Assembly (NCBI GenBank): GCA_039707655.1
Contig: CM077673.1
Span: 2,738,001-2,802,000 of the forward strand
Direction: 5' to 3'
Length of the DNA: 64,000 nt
From: Elymus sibiricus
Lineage: Eukaryota; Streptophyta; Magnoliopsida; Poales; Poaceae
Shown: positions 33,301 to 45,400 of the stretch, in pieces
How positions within the stretch are numbered: the stretch's first letter is position 1
Layout of the letters: every line of letters starts with the position of its first letter
Program-made: the position numbers and the translations under genes
Notes under the pieces: model-generated
Told to the model about the DNA's origin: nothing
Seen by the model: only the letters and a program-made list of their open reading frames with translations
Database searches by the model: none

Positions 33301-36300
33301 GCCAAAACTAGCAGATTTTGTGTGTCCCGGCTAGTTTCCTATGCTATTACTCACTAATTTTGGGTCCCGGGGCGATCCAAACGTTCGGGGAACCCCGGGG
33401 TCCGCATACGGGGACCTGGCCAAAACTCGCAGATTTGGTCCATTCTGACCAGTTTTCTATGCTATTATTCACTGTTTTTGGTTGTCGTGGTCGTCCCAAC
33501 ATTTGGGGATGCCCGGGGTCCGGTTACGTGGACCTCACTAAAACTCGCAGATTTGGTCCATTCTTACCAGTTTTCTAAGCTATTATTCACTGTTTTTTGG
33601 TGGTTGTGGTCGTCCGAACGTTCGGGGAAGCCCGGGGTCCGGTTACGGGGACCTCGCAAAAACTCGAAGATTTGGTCCATTCTTACCAGTTTTCTATGCT
33701 ATTACTCACTCATTTTGGGTCCCGGGGCGATCCAAATGTTCGGGGAACCCCGGGGTCCGCTTATGGGGAGCTCGCCAAAACTCGCAGATTTTGTCCATTC
33801 TGACCAGATTTCTATGCTATCATTCACTCTTTTTCGGTAGTCGTGGTCGTCCGAACATTCGGAGAAGCCCGGGGTGCGGTTACGGGGACCTCGCCAAAAC
33901 TAGCAGATTTTGTGTGTCCCGGCTAGTTTCCTATGCTATTACTCACTAATTTTGGGTCCCGGGGCGATCCAAACGTTCGGGGAACCCCGGGGTCCGCATA
34001 CGGGGACCTGGCCAAAACTCGCAGATTTGGTCCATTCTTACCAGTTTTCTATGCTATTATTCACTGGTTTTTGGTTGCCGTGGTCGTCCCAACATTTGGG
34101 GATGCCCGGGGTCCGGTTACGTGGACCTCGCCAAAACTCACAGATTTGGTCCATTCTTACCAGTTTTCTAAGCTATTATTCACTGTTTTTTGGTTGTCGT
34201 GGTCGTCCGAACGTTCGGGGAAGCCCGGGGTCCGGTTACGGGGACCTCGCAAAAACTCGAAGATTTGGTCCATTCTTACCAGTTTTCTATGCTATTACTC
34301 ACTCATTTTGGGTCCCGGGGTGATCCAAATGTTGGGGGAACCCCGGGGTCCGCTTATGGGGAGCTCGCCAAAACTCGCAGATTTTGTCCATTCTGACCAG
34401 ATTTCTATGCTATCATTCACTCTTTTTCGGTAGTCGTGGTCGTCCGAACATTCGGAGAAGCCCGGGGTGCGGTTACGGGGACCTCGCCAAAACTAGCAGA
34501 TTTTGTGTGTCCCGGCTAGTTTCCTATGCTATTACTCACTAATTTTGGGTCCCGGGGCGATCCAAACGTTCGGGGAACCCCGGGGTCCGCATACGGGGAC
34601 CTGGCCAAAACTCGCAGATTTGGTCCATTCTGACCAGTTTTCTATGCTATTATTCACTGTTTTTGGTTGTCGTGGTCGTCCCAACATTTGGGGATGCCCG
34701 GGGTCCGGTTACGTGGACCTCACTAAAACTCACAGATTTGGTCCATTCTTACCAGTTTTCTAAGCTATTATTCACTGTTTTTTGGTTGTCGTGGTCGTCC
34801 GAACGTTCGGGGAAGCCCGGGGTCCGGTTACGGGGACCTCGCAAAAACTCGAAGATTTGGTCCATTCTTACCAGTTTTCTATGCTATTACTCACTCATTT
34901 TGGGTCCCGGGGCGATCCAAATGTTGGGGGAACCCCGGGGTCCGCTAATGGGGAGCTCGCCAAAACTCGCAGATTTTGTCCATTCTGACCAGATTTCTAT
35001 GCTATCATTCACTCTTTTTCGGTAGTCGTGGTCGTCCGAACATTCGGAGAAGCCCGGGGTGCGGTTACGGGGACCTCGCCAAAACTAGCAGATTTTGTGT
35101 GTCCCGGCTAGTTTCCTATGCTATTACTCACTAATTTTGGGTCCCGGGGCGATCCAAACGTTCGGGGAACCCCGGGGTCCGCATACGGGGACCTGGCCAA
35201 AACTCGCAGATTTGGTCCATTCTTACCAGTTTTCTATGCTATTATTCACTGGTTTTTGGTTGCCGTGGTCGTCCCAACATTTGGGGATGCCCGGGGTCCG
35301 GTTACGTGGACCTCGCCAAAACTCACAGATTTGGTCCATTCTTACCAGTTTTCTAAGCTATTATTCACTGTTTTTTGGTTGTCGTGGTCGTCCGAACGTT
35401 CGGGGAAGCCCGGGGTCCGGTTACGGGGACCTCGCAAAAACTCGAAGATTTGGTCCATTCTTACCAGTTTTCTATGCTATTACTCACTCATTTTGGGTCC
35501 CGGGGTGATCCGAATGTTGGGGGAACCCCGGGGTCCGCTTATGGGGAGCTCGCCAAAACTCGCAGATTTTGTCCATTCTGACCAGATTTCTATGCTATCA
35601 TTCACTCTTTTTCGGTAGTCGTGGTCGTCCGAACATTCGGAGAAGCCCGGGGTGCGGTTACGGGGACCTCGCCAAAACTAGCAGATTTTGTGTGTCCCGG
35701 CTAGTTTCCTATGCTATTACTCACTAATTTTGGGTCCCGGGGCGATCCAGACGTTCGGGGAACCCCGGGGTCCGCATACGGGGACCTGGCCAAAACTCGC
35801 AGATTTGGTCCATTCTGACCAGTTTTCTATGCTATTATTCACTGTTTTTGGTTGTCGTGGTCGTCCCAACATTTGGGATGCCCGGGGTCCGGTTACGTGG
35901 ACCTCACTAAAACTCGCAGATTTGGTCCATTCTTACCAGTTTTCTAAGCTATTATTCACTGTTTTTTGGTTGTCGTGGTCGTCCGAACGTTCGGGGAAGC
36001 CCGGGGTCCGGTTACGGGGACCTCGCAAAAACTCGAAGATTTGGTCCATTCTTACCAGTTTTCTATGCTATTACTCACTCATTTTGGGTCCCGGGGCGAT
36101 CCAAATGTTGGGGGAACCCCGGGGTCCGCTAATGGGGAGCTCGCCAAAACTCGCAGATTTTGTCCATTCTGACCAGATTTCTATGCTATCATTCACTCTT
36201 TTTCGGTAGTCGTGGTCGTCCGAACATTCGGAGAAGCCCGGGGTGCGGTTACGGGGACCTCGCCAAAACTAGCAGATTTTGTGTGTCCCGGCTAGTTTCC

Positions 36301-39300
36301 TATGCTATTACTCACTAATTTTGGGTCCCGGGGCGATCCAAACGTTCGGGGAACCCCGGGGTCCACATACGGGGACCTGGCCAAAACTCGCATATTTGGT
36401 CCATTCTTACCAGTTTTCTATGCTATTATTCACTGGTTTTTGGTTGCCGTGGTCGTCCCAACATTTGGGGATGCCCGGGGTCCGGTTACGTGGACCTCGC
36501 CAAAACTCACAGATTTGGTCCATTCTTACCAGTTTTCTAAGCTATTATTCACTGTTTTTTGGTTGTCGTGGTCGTCCGAACGTTCGGGGAAGCCCGGGGT
36601 CCGGTTACGGGGACCTCGCAAAAACTCGAAGATTTGGTCCATTCTTACCAGTTTTCTATGCTATTACTCACTCATTTTGGGTCCCGGGGTGATCCAAATG
36701 TTGGGGGAACCCCGGGGTCCGCTTATGGGGAGCTCGCCAAAACTCGCAGATTTTGTCCATTCTGACCAGATTTCTATGCTATCATTCACTCTTTTTCGGT
36801 AGTCGTGGTCGTCCGAACATTCGGAGAAGCCCGGGGTGCGGTTACGGGGACCTCGCCAAAACTAGCAGATTTTGTGTGTCCCGGCTAGTTTCCTATGCTA
36901 TTACTCACTAATTTTGGGTCCCGGGGCGATCCAAACGTTCGGGGAACCCCGGGGTCCGCATACGGGGACCTGGCCAAAACTCGCAGATTTGGTCCATTCT
37001 GACCAGTTTTCTATGCTATTATTCACTGTTTTTGGTTGTCGTGGTCGTCCCAACATTTGGGGATGCCCGGGGTCCGGTTACGTGGACCTCACTAAAACTC
37101 GCAGATTTGGTCCATTCTTACCAGTTTTCTAAGCTATTATTCACTGTTTTTTGGTTGTCGTGGTCGTCCGAACGTTCGGGGAAGCCCGGGGTCCGGTTAC
37201 GGGGACCTCGCAAAAACTCGAAGATTTGGTCCATTCTTACCAGTTTTCTATGCTATTACTCACTCATTTTGGGTCCCGGGGCGATCCAAATGTTGGGGGA
37301 ACCCCGGGGTCCGCTAATGGGGAGCTCGCCAAAACTCGCAGATTTTGTCCATTCTGACCAGATTTCTATGCTATCATTCACTCTTTTTCGGTAGTCGTGG
37401 TCGTCCGAACATTCGGAGAAGCCCGGGGTGCGGTTACGGGGACCTCGCCAAAACTAGCAGATTTTGTGTGTCCCGGCTAGTTTCCTATGCTATTACTCAC
37501 TAATTTTGGGTCCCGGGGCGATCCAAACGTTCGGGGAACCCCGGGGTCCGCATACGGGGACCTGGCCAAAACTCGCAGATTTGGTCCATTCTTACCAGTT
37601 TTCTATGCTATTATTCACTGGTTTTTGGTTGCCGTGGTCGTCCCAACATTTGGGGATGCCCGGGGTCCGGTTACGTGGACCTCGCCAAAACTCACAGATT
37701 TGGTCCATTCTTACCAGTTTTCTAAGCTATTATTCACTGTTTTTTGGTTGTCGTGGTCGTCCGAACGTTCGGGGAAGCCCGGGGTCCGGTTACGGGGACC
37801 TCGCAAAAACTCGAAGATTTGGTCCATTCTTACCAGTTTTCTATGCTATTACTCACTCATTTTGGGTCCCGGGGTGATCCGAATGTTGGGGGAACCCCGG
37901 GGTCCGCTTATGGGGAGCTCGCCAAAACTCGCAGATTTTGTCCATTCTGACCAGATTTCTATGCTATCATTCACTCTTTTTCGGTAGTCGTGGTCGTCCG
38001 AACATTCGGAGAAGCCCGGGGTGCGGTTACGGGGACCTCGCCAAAACTAGCAGATTTTGTGTGTCCCGGCTAGTTTCCTATGCTATTACTCACTAATTTT
38101 GGGTCCCGGGGCGATCCAGACGTTCGGGGAACCCCGGGGTCCGCATACGGGGACCTGGCCAAAACTCGCAGATTTGGTCCATTCTGACCAGTTTTCTATG
38201 CTATTATTCACTGTTTTTGGTTGTCGTGGTCGTCCCAACATTTGGGGATGCCCGGGGTCCGGTTACGTGGACCTCACTAAAACTCGCAGATTTGGTCCAT
38301 TCTTACCAGTTTTCTAAGCTATTATTCACTGTTTTTTGGTTGTCGTGGTCGTCCGAACGTTCGGGGAAGCCCGGGGTCCGGTTACGGGGACCTCGCAAAA
38401 ACTCGAAGATTTGGTCCATTCTTACCAGTTTTCTATGCTATTACTCACTCATTTTGGGTCCCGGGGCGATCCAAATGTTGGGGGAACCCCGGGGTCCGCT
38501 AATGGGGAGCTCGCCAAAACTCGCAGATTTTGTCCATTCTGACCAGATTTCTATGCTATCATTCACTCTTTTTCGGTAGTCGTGGTCGTCCGAACATTCG
38601 GAGAAGCCCGGGGTGCGGTTACGGGGACCTCGCCAAAACTAGCAGATTTTGTGTGTCCCGGCTAGTTTCCTATGCTATTACTCACTAATTTTGGGTCCCG
38701 GGGCGATCCAAACGTTCGGGGAACCCCGGGGTCCGCATACGGGGACCTGGCCAAAACTCGCAGATTTGGTCCATTCTTACCAGTTTTCTATGCTATTATT
38801 CACTGGTTTTTGGTTGCCGTGGTCGTCCCAACATTTGGGGATGCCCGGGGTCCGGTTACGTGGACCTCGCCAAAACTCACAGATTTGGTCCATTCTTACC
38901 AGTTTTCTAAGCTATTATTCACTGTTTTTTGGTTGTCGTGGTCGTCCGAACGTTCGGGGAAGCCCGGGGTCCGGTTACGGGGACCTCGCAAAAACTCGAA
39001 GATTTGGTCCATTCTTACCAGTTTTCTATGCTATTACTCACTCATTTTGGGTCCCGGGGTGATCCGAATGTTGGGGGAACCCCGGGGTCCGCTTATGGGG
39101 AGCTCGCCAAAACTCGCAGATTTTGTCCATTCTGACCAGATTTCTATGCTATCATTCACTCTTTTTCGGTAGTCGTGGTCGTCCGAACATTCGGAGAAGC
39201 CCGGGGTGCGGTTACGGGGACCTCGCCAAAACTAGCAGATTTTGTGTGTCCCGGCTAGTTTCCTATGCTATTACTCACTAATTTTGGGTCCCGGGGCGAT

Positions 39301-39877
39301 CCAGACGTTCGGGGAACCCCGGGGTCCGCATACGGGGACCTGGCCAAAACTCGCAGATTTGGTCCATTCTGACCAGTTTTCTATGCTATTATTCACTGTT
39401 TTTGCTTGTCGTGGTCGTCCCAACATTTGGGGATGCCCGGGGTCCGGTTACGTGGACCTCACTAAAACTCGCAGATTTGGTCCATTCTTACCAGTTTTCT
39501 AAGCTATTTTTCACTGTTTTTTGGTTGTCGTGGTCGTCCGAACGTTCGGGGAAGCCCGGGGTCCGGTTACGGGGACCTCGCAAAAACTCGAAGATTTGGT
39601 CCATTCTTACCAGTTTTCTATGCTATTACTCACTCATTTTGGGTCCCGGGGCGATCCAAATGTTGGGGGAACCCCGGGGTCCGCTAATGGGGAGCTCGCC
39701 AAAACTCGCAGATTTTGTCCATTCTGACCAGATTTCTATGCTATCATTCACTCTTTTTCGGTAGTCGTGGTCGTCCGAACATTCGGAGAAGCCCGGGGTG
39801 CGGTTACGGGGACCTCGCCAAAACTAGCAGATTTTGTGTGTCCCGGCTAGTTTCCTATGCTATTACTCACTAATTTT
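30399..39877. repeat. 10-mer higher-order repeat domain (1185 bp; 16 five-monomer half-units)
   Basis: Two M5 forms alternate. M5a (592 bp; CTCACTAAAAC in d, CTAATGGGG in f) starts at 30399, 31584, 33362, 34547, 35732, 36916, 38101, 39286. M5b (593 bp; GGTTGCCGTGG in d and ACTCACAG after the CCAAAAC block) starts at 30991, 32176, 32769, 33954, 35139, 36323, 37508, 38693. Lengths add up exactly to 9479 bp with one 1-bp loss (CATTTGGGATG near 35873). Alternation breaks once, with two M5b in a row at 32176 and 32769. The M5a at 33362 carries e' and f' (GGTGGTTGTGG, AAATGTTCGGGG). Confidence 0.94.
32769..33361. repeat. Extra M5b half-unit breaking the 10-mer register (593 bp)
   Basis: It directly follows another M5b, so the 10-mer phase slips by half a unit. 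Private marks: GTCCGAATGTTCGGGGAAACC near 33021 and ACTCAAAGATTTGG near 33070. Confidence 0.9.
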
Positions 39878-42481
39878 GGGTCCCGGGGCGATCCAAACGT
39901 TCGGGGAACCCCGGGGTCCGCATACGGGGACCTGGCCAAAACTCGCAGATTTGGTCCATTCTTACCAGTTTTCTATGCTATAATTCACTGGTTTTTGGTA
40001 GTTGTGGTCGTCCGAACGTTCGGGGAAGCTCGGGATGCGGTTACGGGGACCTCGCCAAAACTAGCAGATTTTGTCTGTTCCAGCCAGTTTTCTATGCTAT
40101 TACTCATTGATTTTGGGTCCCGGGGTGATCCAAACATTCGGGGAACCCCGGGACCGCTTACGGGGACTTCGCCAAAACTCATAGATTTGGTCCGTTCTTA
40201 CCAGTTTTCTGTGCTATTATTCACTGTTTTTTGGTTTTCGTGGTTGTCCAAACGTTCGGGGAAGCCCGTGGACCGGTTACGGGGAACTCGCCAAAACTCG
40301 CAGGTTTGGTCCATTCTTACCAGTTTTCTGTGCTATTATTCACTGTTTTTGGTTGTCGTGGTCGTCCAAACGTTCGGGGAAGCCCGTGGACCGGTTACGG
40401 GGACCTCACCAAAACTCACAGATTTGGTCCATTCTTACCTGTTTTCTATGCTATTACTCAGTGATTTTGGTTCCCGAGGCGATCCAAATGTTCGGGGAAC
40501 CCCGGAGTCCGCTTACTGGGACCTCGCCAAAACTCGCAGATTTTGTCCATTCTGACCAGATTTCTATGCTATTATTCACTGTTTTTTTGTTGTCGTGGTC
40601 GTCCTAACATTCGGGGAAGCCCGTGGACCGGTTACGGGGACCTCGCCAAACTAGCAGATTTTGCCTGTTCCGGCCAGTTTTCTATGCTACTACTCACTAA
40701 TTTTGGGTCTCGGGGCGATCCAAAAGTTCGGGAAACCCCGGGGTCTGCTTACGAGCACCTCGCCAAAACTCGCAGATTTGGTCCATTCTGACCAGTTTTC
40801 TATGCTATTATTCACTGTTTTTGGTTGTCGTGGTCGTCCCAACATTTGGGGATGCCCGGGGTCCGGTTACGTGGACCTCGCCAAAACTCGCAGATTTGGT
40901 CCATTCTTACCAGTTTTCTAAGCTATTATTCACTGTTTTTTGGTGGTTGTGGTCGTCCGAACGTTCGGGGAAGCCCGGGGTCCTGTTACGGGGACCTCGC
41001 AAAAACTCGAAGATTTGGTCCATTCTTACCAGTTTTCTATGCTATTACTCACTCATTTTGGGTCCCGGGGCGATCCAAATGTTCGGGGAACCCCGGGGTC
41101 CGCTTATGGGGAGCTCGCCAAAACTCGCAGATTTTGTCCATTCTGACCAGATTTCTATGCTATCATTCACTCTTTTTCGGTAGTCGTGGTCGTCCGAACA
41201 TTCGGAGAAGCCCGGGGTGCGGTTACGGGGACCTCGCCAAAACTAGCAGATTTTGTGTGTCCCGGCTAGTTTCCTATGCTATTACTCACTAATTTTGGGT
41301 CCCGGGGCGATCCAAACGTTCGGGGAACCCCGGGGTCCGCATACGGGGACCTGGCCAAAACTCGCAGATTTGGTCCATTCTTACCAGTTTTCTATGCTAT
41401 TATTCACTGGTTTTTGGTTGTCGTGGTCGTCCCAACATTTGGGGATGCCCGGGGTCCGGTTACATGGACCTCGCCAAAACTCGCAGATTTGGTCCATTCT
41501 TACCAGTTTTCTAAGCTATTATTCACTGTTCTTTGGTTGTCGTGGTCGTCCGAACGTTCGGGGAAGCCCGGGGTCCGGTTACGGGGACCTCGCAAAAACT
41601 CGAAGATTTGGTCCATTCTTACCAGTTTTCTATGCTATTACTAACTCATTTTGGGTCCCGGGGCGATCCAAATGTTGGGGGAACCCCGGGGTCCGCTTAT
41701 GGGGAGCTCGCCAAAACTCGCAGATTTTGTCCATTCTGACCAGATTTCTATGCTATCATTCACTCTTTTTCGGTAGTCGTGGTCGTCCGAACATTCGGTG
41801 AAGCCCGGGGTGCGGTTACGGGGACCTCGCCAAAACTAGCAGATTTTGTGTGTCCCGGCTAGTTTCCTATGCTATTACTCACTAATTTTGGGTCCCGGGG
41901 CGATCCAAACGTTCGGGGAACCCCGGGGTCCGCATACGGGGACCTGGCCAAAACTCGCAGATTTGGTCCATTCTGACCAGTTTTCTATGCTATTATTCAC
42001 TGTTTTTGGTTGTCGTGGTCGTCCCAACATTTGGGGATGCCCGGGGTCCGGTTACGTGGACCTCACTAAAACTCACAGATTTGGTCCATTCTTACCAGTT
42101 TTCTAAGCTATTATTCACTGTTTTTTGGTTGTCGTGGTCGTCCGAACGTTCGGGGAAGCCCGGGGTCCGGTTACGGGGACCTCGCAAAAACTCGAAGATT
42201 TGGTCCATTCTTACCAGTTTTCTATGCTATTACTCACTCATTTTGGGTCCCGGGGCGATCCAAATGTTGGGGGAACCCCGGGGTCCGCTAATGGGGAGCT
42301 CGCCAAAACTCGCAGATTTTGTCCATTCTGACCAGATTTCTATGCTACCATTCACTCTTTTTCGGTAGTCGTGGTCGTCCGAACATTCGGAGAAGCCCGG
42401 GGTGCGGTTACGGGGACCTCGCCAAAACTAGCAGATTTTGTGTGTCCCGGCTAGTTTCCTATGCTATTACTCACTAATTTT
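39878..42481. repeat. Transition block M12' + M5b-like + M5a
   Basis: M12' (39878-41296: h i j l m r s c'' d e' f' g, as in the 35-mer), then an M5b-like unit (41297-41889, with TTACATGGACC and GTTCTTTGG), then M5a (41890-42481). The M5a shares CTCACTAAAACTCACAG with the M5a at 34547, 7.3 kb away. Confidence 0.88.
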
Positions 42482-45400
42482 GGGTCCCGGGGCGATCCAA
42501 ACGTTCGGGGAACCCCGGGGTCCGCATACGGGGACCTGGCTAAAACTCGCAGATTTGGTCCATTCTTACCAGTTTTCTATGCTATTATTCACTGGTTTTT
42601 GGTAGTTGTGGTCGTCCGAACGTTCGGGGAAGCTCGGGATGCGGTTACGGGGACCTCGCCAAAACTAGCAGATTTTGTCTGTTCCAGCCAGTTTTCTATG
42701 CTATTACTCATTGATTTTGGGTCCCGGGGTGATCCAAACATTCGGGGAACCCCGGGACCGCTTACGGGGACTTCGCCAAAACTCATAGATTTGGTCTGTT
42801 CTTACCAGTTTTCTGTGCTATTATTCACTGTTTTTTGGTTTTCGTGGTCGTCCAAACGTTCGGGGAAGCCCGTGGACCGGTTACGGGGACCTCGCCAAAA
42901 CTCGCAGGTTTGGTCCATTCTTACCAGTTTTCTGTGCTATTATTCACTGTTTTTGGTTGTCGTGGTCGTCCAAACGTTCGGGGAAGCCCGTGGACCGGTT
43001 ACGGGGACCTCACCAAAACTCGCAGATTTGGTCCGTTCTTACCTGTTTTCTATGCTATTACTCACTGATTTTGGGTCCCGGGGCGATCCAAATGTTCGGG
43101 GAACCCCGGAGTCCGCTTACCGGGACCTCGCCAAAACTTGCAGATTTTGTCCATTCTGACCAGATTTCTATGCTATTATTGACTGTTTTTTTGTTGTCGT
43201 GGTCGTCCGAACATTCGGGGAAGCCCGTGGACCGGTTACGGGGACCTCGCCAAAACAAGCAGATTTTGCCTGTTCCGGCCAGTTTTCTATGCTACTACTC
43301 ACTAATTTTGGGTCTCGGGGCGATCCAAACATTCGGGAAACCCCGAGGTCCGCTTACGAGCACCTCGCCAAAACTCGCAGATTTGGTCCATTCTGACCAG
43401 TTTTCTATGCTATTATTCACTGTTTTTGGTTGTCGTGGTCGTCCCAACATTTGGGGATGCCCGGGGTCCGGTTACGTGGACCTCGCCAAAACTCGCAGAT
43501 TTGGTCCATTCTTACCAGTTTTCTAAGCTATTATTCACTGTTTTTTGGTGGTTGTGGTCGTCCGAACGTTCGGGGAAGCCCGGGGTCCGGTTACGGGGAC
43601 CTCGCAAAAACTCGAAGATTTGGTCCATTCTTACCAGTTTTCTATGCTATTACTCACTCATTTTGGGTCCCGGGGCGATCCAAATGTTGGGGGAACCCCG
43701 GGGTCCGCTTATGGGGAGCTCGCCAAAACTCGCAGATTTTGTCCATTCTGACCAGATTTCTATGCTATCATTCACTCTTTTTCGGTAGTCGTGGTCGTCC
43801 GAACATTCGGTGAAGCCCGGGGTGCGGTTACGGGGACCTCGCCAAAACTAGCAGATTTTGTGTGTCCCGGCTAGTTTCCTATGCTATTACTCACTAATTT
43901 TGGGTCCCGGGGCGATCCAAACGTTCGGGGAACCCCGGGGTCCGCATACGGGGACCTGGCCAAAACTCGCAGATTTGGTCCATTCTGACCAGTTTTCTAT
44001 GCTATTATTCACTGTTTTTGGTTGTCGTGGTCGTCCCAACATTTGGGGATGCCCGGGGTCCGGTTACGTGGACCTCACTAAAACTCGCAGATTTGGTCCA
44101 TTCTTACCAGTTTTCTAAGCTATTATTCACTGTTTTTTGGTTGTCGTGGTCGTCCGAACGTTCGGGGAAGCCCGGGGTCCGGTTACGGGGACCTCGCAAA
44201 AACTCGAAGATTTGGTCCATTCTTACCAGTTTTCTATGCTATTACTCACTCATTTTGGGTCCCGGGGCGATCCAAATGTTGGGGGAACCCCGGGGTCCGC
44301 TAATGGGGAGCTCGCCAAAACTCGCAGATTTTGTCCATTCTGACCAGATTTCTATGCTATCATTCACTCTTTTTCGGTAGTCGTGGTCGTCCGAACATTC
44401 GGAGAAGCCCGGGGTGCGGTTACGGGGACCTCGCCAAAACTAGCAGATTTTGTGTGTCCCGGCTAGTTTCCTATGCTATTACTCACTAATTTTGGGTCCC
44501 GGGGCGATCCAAACGTTCGGGGAACCCCGGGGTCCGCATACGGGGACCTGGCTAAAACTCGCAGATTTGATCCATTCTTACCAGTTTTCTATGCTATTAT
44601 TCACTGGTTTTTGGTAGTTGTGGTCGTCCGAACGTTCGGGGAAGCTCGGGATGCGGTTACGGGGACCTCGCCAAAACTAGCAGATTTTGTCTGTTCCAGC
44701 CAGTTTTCTATGCTATTACTCATTGATTTTGGGTCCCGGGGTGATCCAAACATTCGGGGAACCCCGGGACCGCTTACGGGGACTTCGCCAAAACTCATAG
44801 ATTTGGTCTGTTCTTACCAGTTTTCTGTGCTATTATTCACTGTTTTTTGGTTTTCGTGGTCGTCCAAACGTTCGGGGAAGCCCGTGGACCGGTTACGGGG
44901 ACCTCGCCAAAACTCGCAGGTTTGGTCCATTCTTACCAGTTTTCTGTGCTATTATTCACTGTTTTTGGTTGTCGTGGTCGTCCAAACGTTCGGGGAAGCC
45001 CGTGGACCGGTTACGGGGACCTCACCAAAACTCGCAGATTTGGTCCGTTCTTACCTGTTTTCTATGCTATTACTCACTGATTTTGGGTCCCGGGGCGATC
45101 CAAATGTTCGGGGAACCCCGGAGTCCGCTTACCGGGACCTCGCCAAAACTTGCAGATTTTGTCCATTCTGACCAGATTTCTATGCTATTATTGACTGTTT
45201 TTTTGTTGTCGTGGTCGTCCGAACATTCGGGGAAGCCCGTGGACCGGTTACGGGGACCTCGCCAAAACAAGCAGATTTTGCCTGTTCCGGCCAGTTTTCT
45301 ATGCTACTACTCACTAATTTTGGGTCTCGGGGCGATCCAAACATTCGGGAAACCCCGAGGTCCGCTTACGAGCACCTCGCCAAAACTCGCAGATTTGGTC

